Below, piece after piece: positions 13,101-23,577 of a stretch of 64,000 nt of DNA. Under the pieces are notes generated by a model. That model saw nothing but the letters and a program-made list of their open reading frames with translations, searched no databases and was not told the origin of the DNA. This DNA is from Hevea brasiliensis. Its lineage: Eukaryota; Streptophyta; Magnoliopsida; Malpighiales; Euphorbiaceae. Location: contig NC_079510.1 in assembly GCF_030052815.1 (NCBI RefSeq), forward strand, positions 8,255,375-8,319,374, read 5' to 3'. Numbering within the stretch: position 1 is the stretch's first letter; each line of letters opens with the position of its first letter. The position numbers and the translations under genes were made by a program.

Positions 13101-13697
13101 AAATTTTAATTTTGACATCACCAATGATGTCATCCACATGATGCAATAAAGCTTTTTCAATTTCTTTTTCTTTTTCCTTTATTTTTCAATAGTTTCTTTA
13201 ATTTAATTCTCGATCCCAAAATTTACTTTTCTCCGATTTTATTGGATAGTTAGGTCAGGAGTCAGCTCTAAGGGTGAATTGATCAAATTGCCCCTTGCTG
13301 ATTCAATCCGGTTTGCAAGTTATTTGATATTTCTTCTGGATCCCTAACCTAATTATTTGACCTACTTAATAATTCTTTTTCGTGATTTTCTCTTTTCCAC
13401 TGTGTTCGCAGTAGTCCTAAGGACCGTGTCGTCACATTTTCTAGTTCAAAATTTGGGTTAAGACTGACCTCGCAGTCACTTCCCGGGAAGGTCACCTATC
13501 GCTGTGACTCCCGGCTCATTTAACTTTTTATGTTATGTTTTTCTTATTTATACTTAACTATCTAACAGTTAGTACTTATTTGCATTCAGGGCTTATCTAG
13601 GTGTCTTAGAAGTGGTTCTAATTTCCTTAATTGTTCGGATCGACATCGGTCACCAAAAAAGTATAATGTACCAGGCCATGCAAATGGGGGTGTTACA
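10171..13697 (-). repeat. E2 5' LTR (right copy), 3.5 kb
   Basis: A partner of 1797-5300, 3527 bp long. It ends GGGGGTGTTACA next to the TSD. Its inner end has CA where the other copy has TG (CATCACACC against TGTCACACC). It carries the same repeated module as the left copy. In its sense direction it would hold the promoter of the element, but I cannot place a TATA box with confidence. Confidence 0.92.
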
Positions 13698-13702
13698 CAT
13701 AA

Positions 13703-13806
13703 TGTCCTCTCCCCAAGCACTTAAAGCACTTCACATCTCTAGCTCGAGTCTCCCCCTCCTTATTCTTTTCTTCTAATTTCCCTTCTAGCTTTCCTTTGCC
13801 CTTCCA
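13703..13806 (-). pseudogene. E1 nucleocapsid zinc knuckle, first half
   Basis: After an in-frame stop at 13807-13809, the gag frame continues with a lysine-rich stretch and DVKCFKCLGRGHY, where E2 begins. On the far side of E2 (1796 downwards) the frame resumes with ANECPNKR. Together they match the CxxCxxxxHxxxxC knuckle spacing, so E2 inserted inside this motif. The single stop between gag core and knuckle may be the only lesion in E1 gag. Confidence 0.85.
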
Positions 13807-14916
13807 TTATTCCTTTTTGAATTTAGGCTCCACTTTCTCTATTTTGGAAGTTCCACTCCAATTTGGTTTCCATGGTGGCTTGGAGGGTGAATTGTATGTA
13901 GGTTGAGTGTTCTTGGCAGCCCACTTCCTTTTTATCTCCTTTTCGATCTTAATGGCAACCTGCATCATGTGCTTTACTGTTCTACAATTTTGTAAATCCA
14001 CCATAAACCTGATGTCTAGATTTAAGCCATCTAAAAACCTAACCATGGTAGACTCCTCATCCTCCTCCACTTCAGCCCTAATCATGGCAATTTGGATGGC
14101 TTTGTAATACTCCTCCACACTCTTGGCTCCTTGTGTAAGTTGCTGTAATATCAACATCACCTCTCTACCATAGTGGGGTGGCACAAGTCTTTCTCTCATT
14201 ATTTCCTTCATTTTAGCCCATGTCCTAATTCCTCTCAAGCCATTTCTCCTCCTCCTTGCAACTAATTGATCCCACCATACCAATGCATAATCCTTGAACT
14301 CTACTGCTGTCAATTTCACTTTATTCTCTTCACTATAGTTATGGCACTCAAAAACCATTTCAATATGCCTTTCCCACTCAATATATGCATTCGGATCCTC
14401 CTTACCATAGAAAGGTGGTATTTTCATTTTTATGCTATCGACATTTGCATCAATTACCCCATTATGCACTCCCCTATTTTCGTAGTCATTATACCTAATA
14501 TATCTCCCACCAAATCTTCCTCTAGCTCCTCTACCCCTTGGTGGCCAAAATCCCCTACCACCAAGTTTATAATTCCCATGCTCATATGCTTCTTCAAACT
14601 CATCTTCATCCCAAATTGGATCAGCATACTCTTCCATCCTAGGTTCTGCCCTTACTACTCCTCTACCTCTACCTTCATTTCCCACATTCACTTCCTCTTC
14701 CTCCCTTTTATTCCTAGGCTCCCTTTCGTTCCTCATTAAATACTCCATTATCCTATTCAAATCAGCCTTTATTCCCTTCAATTCTTCATCATGATTGGCT
14801 GTCAATAAGGAAAGCCTTTCAAATTGTTGTGCCAAGGCTTCCTTATATAATCTTTCATCTCCAAAGTTCCTTTCCTCACCCTTAGCTCCACTACTACTAC
14901 TAATCTTTGGATCCAT
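13807..14916 (-). pseudogene. E1 gag polyprotein, 369 codons
   Basis: The longest open frame in the window. The N-terminus is charged (coiled-coil-like residues 20-65), then comes an Arg/Gly-rich stretch (about 118-145). A retrotransposon gag domain follows at about 165-300 (KIPPFYGKEDPNAYIEWERH, ALVWWDQLV, RTWAKMKEIMRERLVPPHYG, LTQGAKSVEEYY, MVRFLDGLN). The start Met is 40-50 bp inside the leader, with no better upstream Met. A stop then precedes the zinc knuckle. It forms virus-like particle shells in active relatives. The antisense open frames here (for example 14266-14739) are shadows. Confidence 0.9.
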
Positions 14917-16347
14917 TTAAGCTATAAAGAAACAAGGTTAGTAGATAAATGGCTCACCCTCTTAATTGTTTAGTACACAATTAGGCTTTTACCCTTCAAT
15001 TGTTCTTAACACTCCTGCCTTTTACCACTCAGTTTTCCTTCCTTTGTTTCTTTAGGGAACTCAAACACATAACAATCAAAACACTTGCAAACTTATCAAA
15101 TGATCAAGAACGACAAGGAGCAAGACGTGACACAAGAATAAGCAATGTGACACTGGAGTCAAAGATAAAAATAGACACCAAATAGAAAGATTTTGTAAAC
15201 AGGAAAAGAGACAACCGAAGGAAGTGATATCAAGCTCAAATATAGAATTTCACAACCAACTTAGCACAGATACCAGCAGTTCACACAATTCACGAAAGAT
15301 ATGCACCAATTTTGGTTCACCATACAAACAAATATATTTTAATCTGAAATTTGGTAGACATAGGCAACCCAATACTAATTAACTACTGGTAAAATTTTGC
15401 GAGTTTTTGGGCAGGTTTACTATGTGAACTAAATTTGGTCAGGTCTACCACAAATTTTGGTTTGGTAGGCAAAAAATATCACACCACTCCCAAAATTGAC
15501 ACAAAAACTACTGAAATGGATTATAATTAGCCTATAAATTTTTCAGAGTTTTCTGGATTGGTTTGTTATGTGAACTAAATTTAATCAGGTTTACTATAAA
15601 ATTTTGATTTGGTAGGCAAAAAATGTCAAACAACCCCCAAAATTGACATAAAAACTACTGAAATGGAGTATGATCAGCCTGTAAATTTTCAAAGTTTTCT
15701 AGATTGGTTTGTCATGAGAACTAGATTTGATTATGTCTATCATAAAATTTTGGTTTAGTAGGCAGACAATGTCAAACTACCCCCGAAATTGACATACAAT
15801 GTCCTAAGCACACCCAAATAATGCTGGTATAGTTTCAGGTGAAATGGCTAAGTCTAACTTCAATGACCCAAACAAGTTACTAATCAAGTCTATTATGCCA
15901 GCAGGTCTAATATCACTAATCAAGAAAATGCACATCTATAGCACAAACTCATCCCAATTAGTAACTTATTTCCAAACAACCCCTCATGCTTGATATCAAA
16001 CTCAAAGAAACAAAATAAGATAGCTAGAAAGATGGCTACAACTTGATTAACCCAAGACCCTGAGACAAACTCAACAAAATAGATATTAAAGAAACAAAAA
16101 CAAAATCATACTAAACCCCAAGAGTTGGTTTTTCCAGGCATAATATGAACAAAACATGAATAAAAAAGTCACATTAAGAAACAAAAAAAGGTCCAGCAAC
16201 AAAATCAGGTATAAGATGACCCCTAGGCAAAATATAATAGAATCGATTGGATTTTAACAACTAGAACCAGTCAGCAAGTAGAGGAGAAGAAGCAAATAGA
16301 AGATAAACACTAGTAACAGAGATAAATACCTTGTTTGGACGTCTTAT
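14917..16347 (-). other. E1 untranslated leader with 146-147-bp tandem repeat
   Basis: This is the space between primer site and gag. No gene is seen. At about 15345-15795 there is an array of roughly three diverged units with a period of 146-147 bp. The recurring block AAAATTGACA starts at 15492 and 15639 and recurs as GAAATTGACA at 15785. Each unit also holds GGTAGGCA and GTGAACTA-type blocks. The rest is unique A-rich sequence. Confidence 0.75.
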
Positions 16348-16359
16348 GCTCTGATACCA
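16348..16359 (-). other. E1 primer binding site (tRNA-iMet)
   Basis: On the minus strand this reads TGGTATCAGAGC, a perfect match to the complement of the initiator-Met tRNA 3' end. It lies three bases from the LTR end (16363). It sets the direction of E1. Confidence 0.9.
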
Positions 16360-16792
16360 AGATGATAAGCAATGTGATCAGATTGCTTGAATCCAAGTTC
16401 TTACAAGAAATAAGGAAGAAAATACAAGCTCACTCATTCAACAATGGTGGCAGAATTCTCTGGAGTGTTTTCTCTAAAAAATGACTCTTCGAGTTACCCT
16501 AAAAAAATAAAAAATAAAAAAGACAGATATATATAGATGGGGCACTAACAGAATGCTACCTACATGGCACTACAAGATAAAAGAAATGAAAATATCCTCC
16601 TTAAAATGTGGCATCTGGTATGGGAAAGAATATTCCAGACTTGGGATGGCTGTCATGGGAAGAACATTCCAGATTTGCTCAATTGGCCAAATCATCTAAA
16701 GCCATGTGTACTGGTAAGATGGCAGCCAAATAATCTCCAAATGCCAGGCTGGCCGAATGTGGGAGTGACATGTCACCTCGTGGGTGATGATG

Positions 16793-19700
16793 TGGCATGT
16801 GACACCACTCACCCGTCTATAATGTAGCCGAGTAAGGTATGCCACATTCGATGCTGGAGCACCCTATCTTATCTTGTTATGTACATTATTAATTTAATGT
16901 CCATTTATTTTTATTATCCCATGTATAATTTTTTTTTTTATCACATTTCATTCTTATGAAGACTCAGACAGAGTCTCCTCTATTTTATTAGTGCATGACG
17001 GGTTCTACTATTTACCTGTTAAAATTTTCATATCATAATTTCAATCCATATCAATTTACCTCTTGTCATATCCATCTCATTAGTTTCCATGTATCACATC
17101 ATATCAACAATTCATGTCATATGTCATATAATCAATTCATGTAAAACACATTTACTTTTACTAATAGAATTTATATAAAATAATTTACAATTTATATTAC
17201 AGTCTCAAAATGAATTACATCTTTGACTTATGTACAGAAATCAAAAATACAAAATCTAAATACATATGGGCCCTACCAAAAATACTCTGCTGAGGTGACT
17301 ACCACACTAGTGCAAATCTGCTCAGAATCTCTGTCTAGACTCTACTGATCAATCTCTCCAATACCTACGTAAAGAAACAATCCATCGCGCTAAGCATATT
17401 CCTTAGTGGTGCATAATTTAAAATAAAAATAACTGAATAATTAAGGATAATTATTTCATATATAATTTCATATAGAGATTCATATTTCATGAACTCTGAG
17501 TCAATTACATCTTTATTGAACTTTAGAAGTAATTAAACTTGTCGGGATCCTTTCTAATAATTTATTCCATTTTTCAGTCTTCTTAATTTCATATCAGTGG
17601 TCTTTTCATGTAATTATTTAATTTTTAAAGCTTATTACTTATGAGTCATTTCATAACTTTAGTTGCTCCATAGGAGTATATTAATTTATTGGGATCTCTT
17701 CACATAATCAATTGATTTTTACAGCCTATTACTCATATCTGTGATCTTTTCAGTACTTAATTAAATTTAAGACTCATTACTCATATTTGTGCCCAAGTAA
17801 CCTATAACAGATTATAATACTGGATACACGGGAGTATACTGGTTAGACCTCAATATGTCTACCCTGTATCAGGCACAAGGCTAGCGGGCAGGCATAAAGC
17901 TAGAAATCATATCAGGCACAATAGCCAACGGGTAGGCATAAAGCTAGTAGAATAATCATGTCAGACATATTTTGTCGATTAATGATTATTCATATAAAAA
18001 TCATATCAGTGCATTCTTAGTCTTTTAAAATCATATTAATGCCATGTAACCTATAACAGTCTATAAAGACTGGATATACGGGAATATTCTATCCTGTATA
18101 CATCTGTCATATCAGGCACAAGGCCAGCGGGTAGGCTATTAAAGCCAGAAATACAATTAGATGCAATGGCCAATGGGCAGGCATATAGCCTATAGAACAA
18201 TCATATCAAACATATATTGTTAGTCCATGTTTTCCATGTAGACAGTACTGCTATCTGTAATCCCTAATTGGTATACCAATCAATTCAACTATATATATAT
18301 ATAAGCCTAGGTTTACTTTGGGCAAGTAAGCATTATTAATTATTTAATAGAATTTTCATGTTCATGTATAGTGGAAAAGTGGGTCCCACATACCTATTTC
18401 ATAAAATTTAGCATGTAGTGACTTATTAGGGATAAATCATAATTTATTTCAAGAACCTTTCTTTAGGTTCAACATTAGTATCTTAATTTTGCATATCAAA
18501 TTGAGCAAATTGTGGCCACTGTTTGGCCACATTTCCATCATAGAAGTTGTTCCTCTATGTCTTATCTTTATTTCTATTTTTGAATCATGTCAATTGGATT
18601 TATAGAACTCAAGTTAAGGTCAAATAACCATAACTGGTTCAGTTGCAAATTCTGGACCTTAACTAGGTAGTTTGGGTAACATACTTTGACCAATTTATTT
18701 GGACAAGTTGTAACAACATTTAGGCCTAGTGTTCTTCATAGGATTTGTTACTCTACGTCTTATGATCACTCAAAATTTCTAGTTGCAATTTTTCAAGTCT
18801 TGTAGAATTAATTATAGCCACATTATTAGACTAGACTCAAGTATATTTAAGTTTCTTACATTCATAAGTTGAGGAAGATGTCTAAAACAAAGTTAAAGAT
18901 TTATTTCTTAGGTTTCTAAAATGGTATAGCTCATTTCAATTGAAGATTTCTAGTGGGAAATATGCTTAAAAGACTATTCTGGGTTCAATGGTCACTTATG
19001 CAAATTTCCAGATTTTGTATGCTGTCTTGACCTAGCTAAATGACCTAATTCCCTTGATTTCTGGGTTTTGGTCAAAATAACAATATTGTAGGTCTATATC
19101 TTATTGAAATTTTGGCACTGATTTCATGTCATTTGGACTTCTATTGACCAGGTTATGGCCTCTTTGCCAAAACTAGTCAAGTTGCCTAGACAAAGGCAAT
19201 TCTGGGCTGTTTTGGTTCTGGACAATTTTGGTGTCCTAAATTGTGCAAGAAATTTGGCTTAGTTAATGGCATTTATGGGCTTTGTGTTCTCCACAAAAGT
19301 TGTAGCCCTATGTCTAAACTTTCCAATGGTATAAATTTCAGGTCATTTGGATCTGTCTAGAGTGAGTTGTGTCCAAATGAATGAACACTGTTCATTTGGT
19401 CAAAATTCTGGGTTCACAATTTGGTAATCTGGATTAGGGCAACTTTTAGGTCACTTTTTAAGCAGAATTTGGACATGGTTTCTTCATAGAAAATGGTACA
19501 TTTTAGGTCTAGTTTTACCTTTAATTGGTCTCATACCAATTGGGATCACACAATTTTAGTTATGGCTCAAAATACACACTGTTTTCAACAAATACTCAAT
19601 CTGCAAGAAAATTGTACACTTCCAATTTCATTCCTCCAACTCCCAAACTATAAATTTGCATTCATGGCACTTTTAATATCATCAATTCTTCTCAATTCAA

Positions 19701-21252
19701 TCAAATTTCCAACAACCTCATTCAAGTCTCAATTGAGTAATTCATAACCCCAATTCAAACTGTCAAAGTCAACAATTCACATTCAATCAAATTTCTATCA
19801 CATGTAACTTCAATTACCTATCCATCAACATCACTAATCTCAATTTACATGTATGAATTAAGCACACTCCCATGCTTTTAAAGGCTGCTAAAGTGAAGCA
19901 ATTATGCAAGTCTCATCAAATAAATTTAAATTGCCAATTTCAATAATTACACAAAGTCTCCATAATTGTCATCAAAACCTAATTCAAGTTTCCCCCAATT
20001 TATGCATATCATATACATATCACTTCCATTGCATTTAGATGCATCAACTGACATCAATAACCATCATTCTAGTTAAGAATTCATCAAACTCTCAAGGAAA
20101 TTAAGGCTGCCAAATTGAACTTCCATATGTATTTCAAAACCCTAATTCAAATTATCAATTTCCACATACACATGAAATCAATTTTCTAGAACATCTAATT
20201 ACCTTAATTAACATCACTACCAATCATTTACATGTAAAAATAAATCAAACTCCTTTAGTTTTCATGACTGCCGAATTCAAAACTTCCAAATACTCATCAA
20301 TTTTCGTCAATTTTCTTAACATATCAACTCATCCTAAGCTCAAAATAAGAATTAAGGAAGAAAAGTGGGAAGATTGAGCACTAACCTTTAATCAAGAATT
20401 TTCTAACCTTGTAAAACTTCAAAATTTCCACTTCTTGTTGTTGCCTATAGTCTTCCCATGGTGTGAGGACAAATTCTTGTGAAGTCGTCTTGTGATTTCA
20501 TGTGTAAAATTGTGGGATTTCAAGCTTTGTATGAAACGTCCATGGAGGATTTTGGGAGAAACCATTCGGCCATTTGAGAGGAAAATTGAAGAAGATGAAA
20601 TGAAGTGGTGGGATTTATCTTCATATGCCCATTTATACCCCCACTATACTTTGGTTAATTATTATAATATTCAAAGTTTCAATATTCCAAATAATCCCCC
20701 TCATATTTCCTTTAATTATTTTATATGTATAATTTCATATTTTCATGAAATTTTCAAAATTTAATACTACTCATTTTTAATGTACAGTCAAAAGTCAATT
20801 CTAGGTGCCAAATGACTAAAATGCCCCTCTTCAGGTTATAGTCCAACTTTTTCGGTAATACCGATTTAATTCCTAATCTGAGGGTTCTTTTAATTTTCGT
20901 TTTCGTCTGTACCGATTCACTAAATTTTCTTTGACATTTTTAATGTCATATGTATCTTAGTAGACTTTTAATTAGGTCCTTTTCCCTGCGGTCTGGGGTC
21001 GTCAACTGCCTATGCAGTGACTTCTCGGTATGGTTACTCATCGCTGCGGTTCCAGCTCATTTAACCTAATTGCATTTCATGTCTTTTATTTTTCCTTAAT
21101 TTTTCTTCTATTTTCTTATCATTTATTCTATCATTTTATGTCTCCTCACTATCATTTAAGTGTAATTCTAGGCATTTTGGCTGTCCGGACAGACGTTAGT
21201 CGTCAGAACAGTAGAATGTACGGACTACCTATGGTGAGGGTGTTACATGGCA
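16793..21252 (-). mobile_element. E4: 4.45-kb solo LTR with TSD
   Basis: Body 16798-21247, between perfect TSDs TGGCA (16793-16797 and 21248-21252). It starts TGTGACACCACTCACCCG and ends GAGGGTGTTACA. It has no primer site, polypurine tract or pol motifs. It aligns with E10 landmark by landmark: the gggccctacc block (about 17270), the TTAGTGGTGC block (about 17403), the CCCAAGTAACCTATAACAG block (about 17793), and the roughly 200-bp modules (anchors 18610, 18808, 19149, 19363, 19556). A solo LTR forms by recombination between the two LTRs of one element. It is about 0.7 kb longer than E10, partly from repeats near 17870-18200. Confidence 0.88.
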
Positions 21253-21270
21253 CACTTGGGTGATGACATG

Positions 21271-21514
21271 TCACCACTTGGGTGATGATGTGGTGCACTC
21301 AGGTGATGATGTGGCACTGTGCACCATATTGCCTTTTTGGGTGAGAATGATCCACTTGGTCTCCAATAGTAAACATGACGGTTTAATGTGATTGGCATTT
21401 GTCTCCTGGTGCCTCCAATGCTCAATGACTAGATTTTGAAGTTCCCTTGACCTTGCTCTAGTAATGGGACCTCTGAACAATGGAAGTGGTTCTGGTGGCT
21501 CCTCATCAACCACA
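21271..21514 (-). pseudogene. Pol C-terminus-like frame inside the E1 LTR
   Basis: From the LTR edge the minus strand reads VVDEEPPEPLPLFRGPITRA and then RSRELQNLVIEHW. GPITRAR(S/A)xxLQ is, from my knowledge, the usual C-terminal signature of gypsy polyproteins of the lineage to which E1 belongs. Since this is the 5' LTR, the copy is not translated as Pol. The simplest reading is that Pol of E1 runs into the 3' LTR, and the 5' LTR carries the duplicate. The alternative is a relic of another element. Confidence 0.6.
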
Positions 21515-21987
21515 CATGTAACAGAAATCCAGGAGCCTTTCAAACCAAAATCTTACTCTATTTAGTGATCCATCTAGCTTCCTATTTATGAAACCTTCCA
21601 TTAATGGTTTTGTTACATCCACCTTTACCCTGAATCACATACATCTCCTGGTCAATACATCATATTATGAGGCAAAGTCAATTTCAATAAGTCCTTTAAA
21701 GATTTTCCCAATTTGGGTGGCATTTTGTTTGGCCATCTTATTGAGAGATAACCAATGAACTTAGATCCAAAATGGGTATGATGTAAGCTCTACTTCTTCT
21801 ATTTTTAAATGAGGGGACCAATTCTTGAGCACAAGAAGAGAATTACTTATTGCCCAAGGAAGACCATTTAGAACTCTCAACTTATCTTTCTCATGGGCAA
21901 AAGCAAGTAAAAATGTATTTCTATGTTTAGGAACAACTTTAATGTTGAAATCAAAAGCTAGATGCCAAACTTGTTTCAGCACATTTC
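21515..21987 (-). pseudogene. DUF4283 / zinc-knuckle protein, second part
   Basis: A continuation of the frame at 51809-52016, resuming after E5 and its TSD. Readable blocks are VLKQVWHLAFDFNIKVV, DKLRVLNGLPWAISNSLLVL, NWSPHLKIEEVELTSYPFWI, VHWLSLNKMAKQNATQIGKI, VKVDVTKPLMEGFINRKLDG and FWFERLLDFCYM. That is the order of a DUF4283 domain followed by the start of a CCHC knuckle. All pieces share one frame with three in-frame stops. DUF4283 proteins are abundant in plants, often as ORF1-like parts of LINEs or host genes of unclear role. E1 cuts it at the knuckle. It is non-functional. Confidence 0.82.
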
Positions 21988-23372
21988 TGATGAAGTAAAA
22001 TTTTATAGACATTTAAGGTTGATATTCATTGCATTTTGTTAGCATTTAGTATCTTTGATGTTTAGTTTTAAGTGTTTTTAGTAATATTTTAGAAAAAATG
22101 TTAATCCAACCCAATTTTTTGATTTTTATATTTTGTCAGGTATTTTTATGTGGTTCTAAAGCCAAAGACGAGTTTGGAAGAGATATGGAGGTTAAAACGT
22201 GAAGAATACAAGGCTAGAAGCACTACACGGGCTGTGTAACCTACCCCGTGTAACTTTTTGGACCCCGTGTAACCTTATGGACAGAAGAAAACGCAAAAAA
22301 CAAAGCAATAGAAAGTTACACGGGCGTGTCACACTACACAGCCCGTGTAAAGTCCCATGACAGCAATTCTGACGTAGCTTTTTTTCCTTCCAACTGGACC
22401 CGGATAGACTTCTAAAGCTTTTAGGACTCTAAAATAAGAGTTTTTACACCAGATATAAATATAATAAGTCAAGAATTGAAGGGAAGAACGAATTTACATT
22501 CAAGAGGGCACATTAACTTCAAGATAGGCAAAGGAGAAATAAGATCTGCAAGATTGCTAGAAGGGATTTTCAGCTAAAGTTTCAAAAGTCCAAGGTTGCA
22601 ATTCTCCATCTGGGTTCGTTCATTCTATTTATTCTCAAGTCTTTTCTTTATTTGATGAACTTGATTGTAAAACTCACCATGTATGAGTAGTTTCTTTATT
22701 CTAAGGTTAGGGATGTAGCATTCTCAATTTAATGATGCATCTGGTTTGATTTTATTTAATATATTGCATATTTTATTCTTTGATTTAATCTCTTGTACTC
22801 TTAATGCATACTATGTGTTGGTACCCACTTAATATTGATTCTAGATATTAATTAAAAGACTGAAAGGTGAAGATTAATATTAAAAAATCAAGATTTTGAA
22901 CTTAGGAGTCTTGATCTAGAGATAGGCTAGAATTCTATGTGGATCTAACAATTAATCAAATATCTTAATGGATTTTAATTAATTTAATCACTATGAAAGG
23001 AGGGTTTAAGTTAATTAAAATACACCTTGAGTGCCTTGAGGGAGGATTTAAGATAACTTAGGATTAATTTCCTTCAAAGGAATAATCTCCCATTTATTGA
23101 ATGAATTAGATTGATTCTATAATTGAATGAAGTGTGAACCCCTAGCTCTAGAATATTTTTATTAATTAATATTTAGGTTTAGTTAATTGTTTTACATTTT
23201 ATTTTTTTTTAATTTAGATTTAATTACTATCTCTCTATAACTCGATCATCTAGATAATTAAAATCACTATAGTTTGGTACTCAACATGGTTCTCATGGGA
23301 ATGATACTCTACTTATCACTGTATTACTTGTTTATGATCTGTACACTTGCAGTGGTTGTAAAATAGTAACTA
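21988..23372 (+). repeat. E5 5' LTR, 1385 bp
   Basis: Starts TGATGAAGTAAAATTTTATAG and ends AAATAGTAACTA, next to the primer site. It pairs with 50419-51803 at equal length. A cluster of CCGTGTAAC motifs in both orientations lies at about 22220-22355, also present in the 3' copy. The terminal CA has become TA in this copy. Confidence 0.92.
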
Positions 23373-23378
23373 AGTTTT

Positions 23379-23395
23379 TGGCGCCATTGCCGGGA
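23379..23395 (+). other. E5 primer binding site (tRNA-Asp type)
   Basis: TGGCGCCATTGCCGGGAA follows six bases after the LTR. Athila-type elements use TGGCGCCGTTGCCGGGGA, complementary to tRNA-Asp, and this is a near match. It sets the element to the plus strand. Confidence 0.85.
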
Positions 23396-23577
23396 ACTGA
23401 TGCTTGATATCAAACAATTAGTGATTTGATTAATCTAGAAATTCTTATTTCTTTTATAGTTTATTTTTTGTTTTTACATGTCTAATTTTATTTTTACTTG
23501 TTTTTCTTGCACGGATCATTAAGATGTTTCATCAGCAAGTCTTCACAAGTTTTATTCAATAACATAATGAACTTTTT
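23396..23577 (+). other. E5 leader before gag, cut by E6
   Basis: A short T-rich leader with no gene. Its end (ATAATGAACTTTTT) joins the sequence after 40642 (CTTTTTATGATGC) at the E6 insertion site. Confidence 0.7.

Larger units (their letters stand above)
1792..13702 (-). mobile_element. E2: complete Tekay-type chromovirus (Ty3/gypsy) with TSD
   Basis: A full-length minus-strand element (1797-13697) between perfect 5-bp TSDs CATAA (1792-1796 and 13698-13702). It has two LTRs of about 3.5 kb, a tRNA-iMet primer site just inside the right LTR and a G-rich polypurine tract just inside the left LTR. The internal region is only 4.87 kb. In element order it holds gag, zinc knuckle, PR, RT, RNase H, integrase and a C-terminal chromodomain. 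The pol motifs with a chromodomain point to the Tekay/Del clade. Stops and at least one frameshift make it defective. The two LTRs have visibly diverged but align end to end. Confidence 0.93.
560..21514 (-). mobile_element. E1: Ty3/gypsy element, interrupted, 3' end outside the window
   Basis: Minus-strand gypsy element. In element order it has a 5' LTR (16363-21514, split by E4), a tRNA-iMet primer site (16348-16359), a 1.4-kb leader with a tandem repeat, gag (13807-14916), a zinc knuckle, retropepsin (1217-1768) and the start of RT (555-1016). It then leaves the window beneath E3. E2 sits inside the knuckle. Without insertions the LTR is about 0.7 kb. The order gag-PR-RT and the motifs VDCKAIN and YRHPIPRL are typical of gypsy elements. 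One gag stop and frameshifts between PR and RT show that it is inactive. Its right border (21514) is placed where the DUF4283 frame ends and TGTGG begins. The matching TSD is off-window. Confidence 0.85.
16363..21514 (-). repeat. E1 5' LTR, about 0.7 kb, split by E4
   Basis: The LTR begins TGATAAGCAATG next to the primer site and ends at about 21514 where the DUF4283 frame resumes. Subtracting E4 and its duplicated TSD leaves about 0.7 kb. It contains a short direct repeat of GGGTGATGATGTGGCA type (16777-16797 and several copies in 21253-21315), into which E4 inserted. Its far end (21271-21514) holds an open frame resembling the C-terminus of gypsy Pol. The 3' partner LTR is off-window, so the outer border is inferred. 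Confidence 0.75.

Noticed and set aside
14266..14739. Plus-strand open frame of 157 codons
   Set aside because: It is antisense to the E1 gag frame, which has clear gag motifs. The plus-strand product is low-complexity and has no family signature.
16348..16359. tRNA gene suggested by TGGTATCAGAGC
   Set aside because: Only the 3'-end complement is present, next to an LTR, with no cloverleaf. It is a primer binding site, as at 10151, 37761 and 53245.
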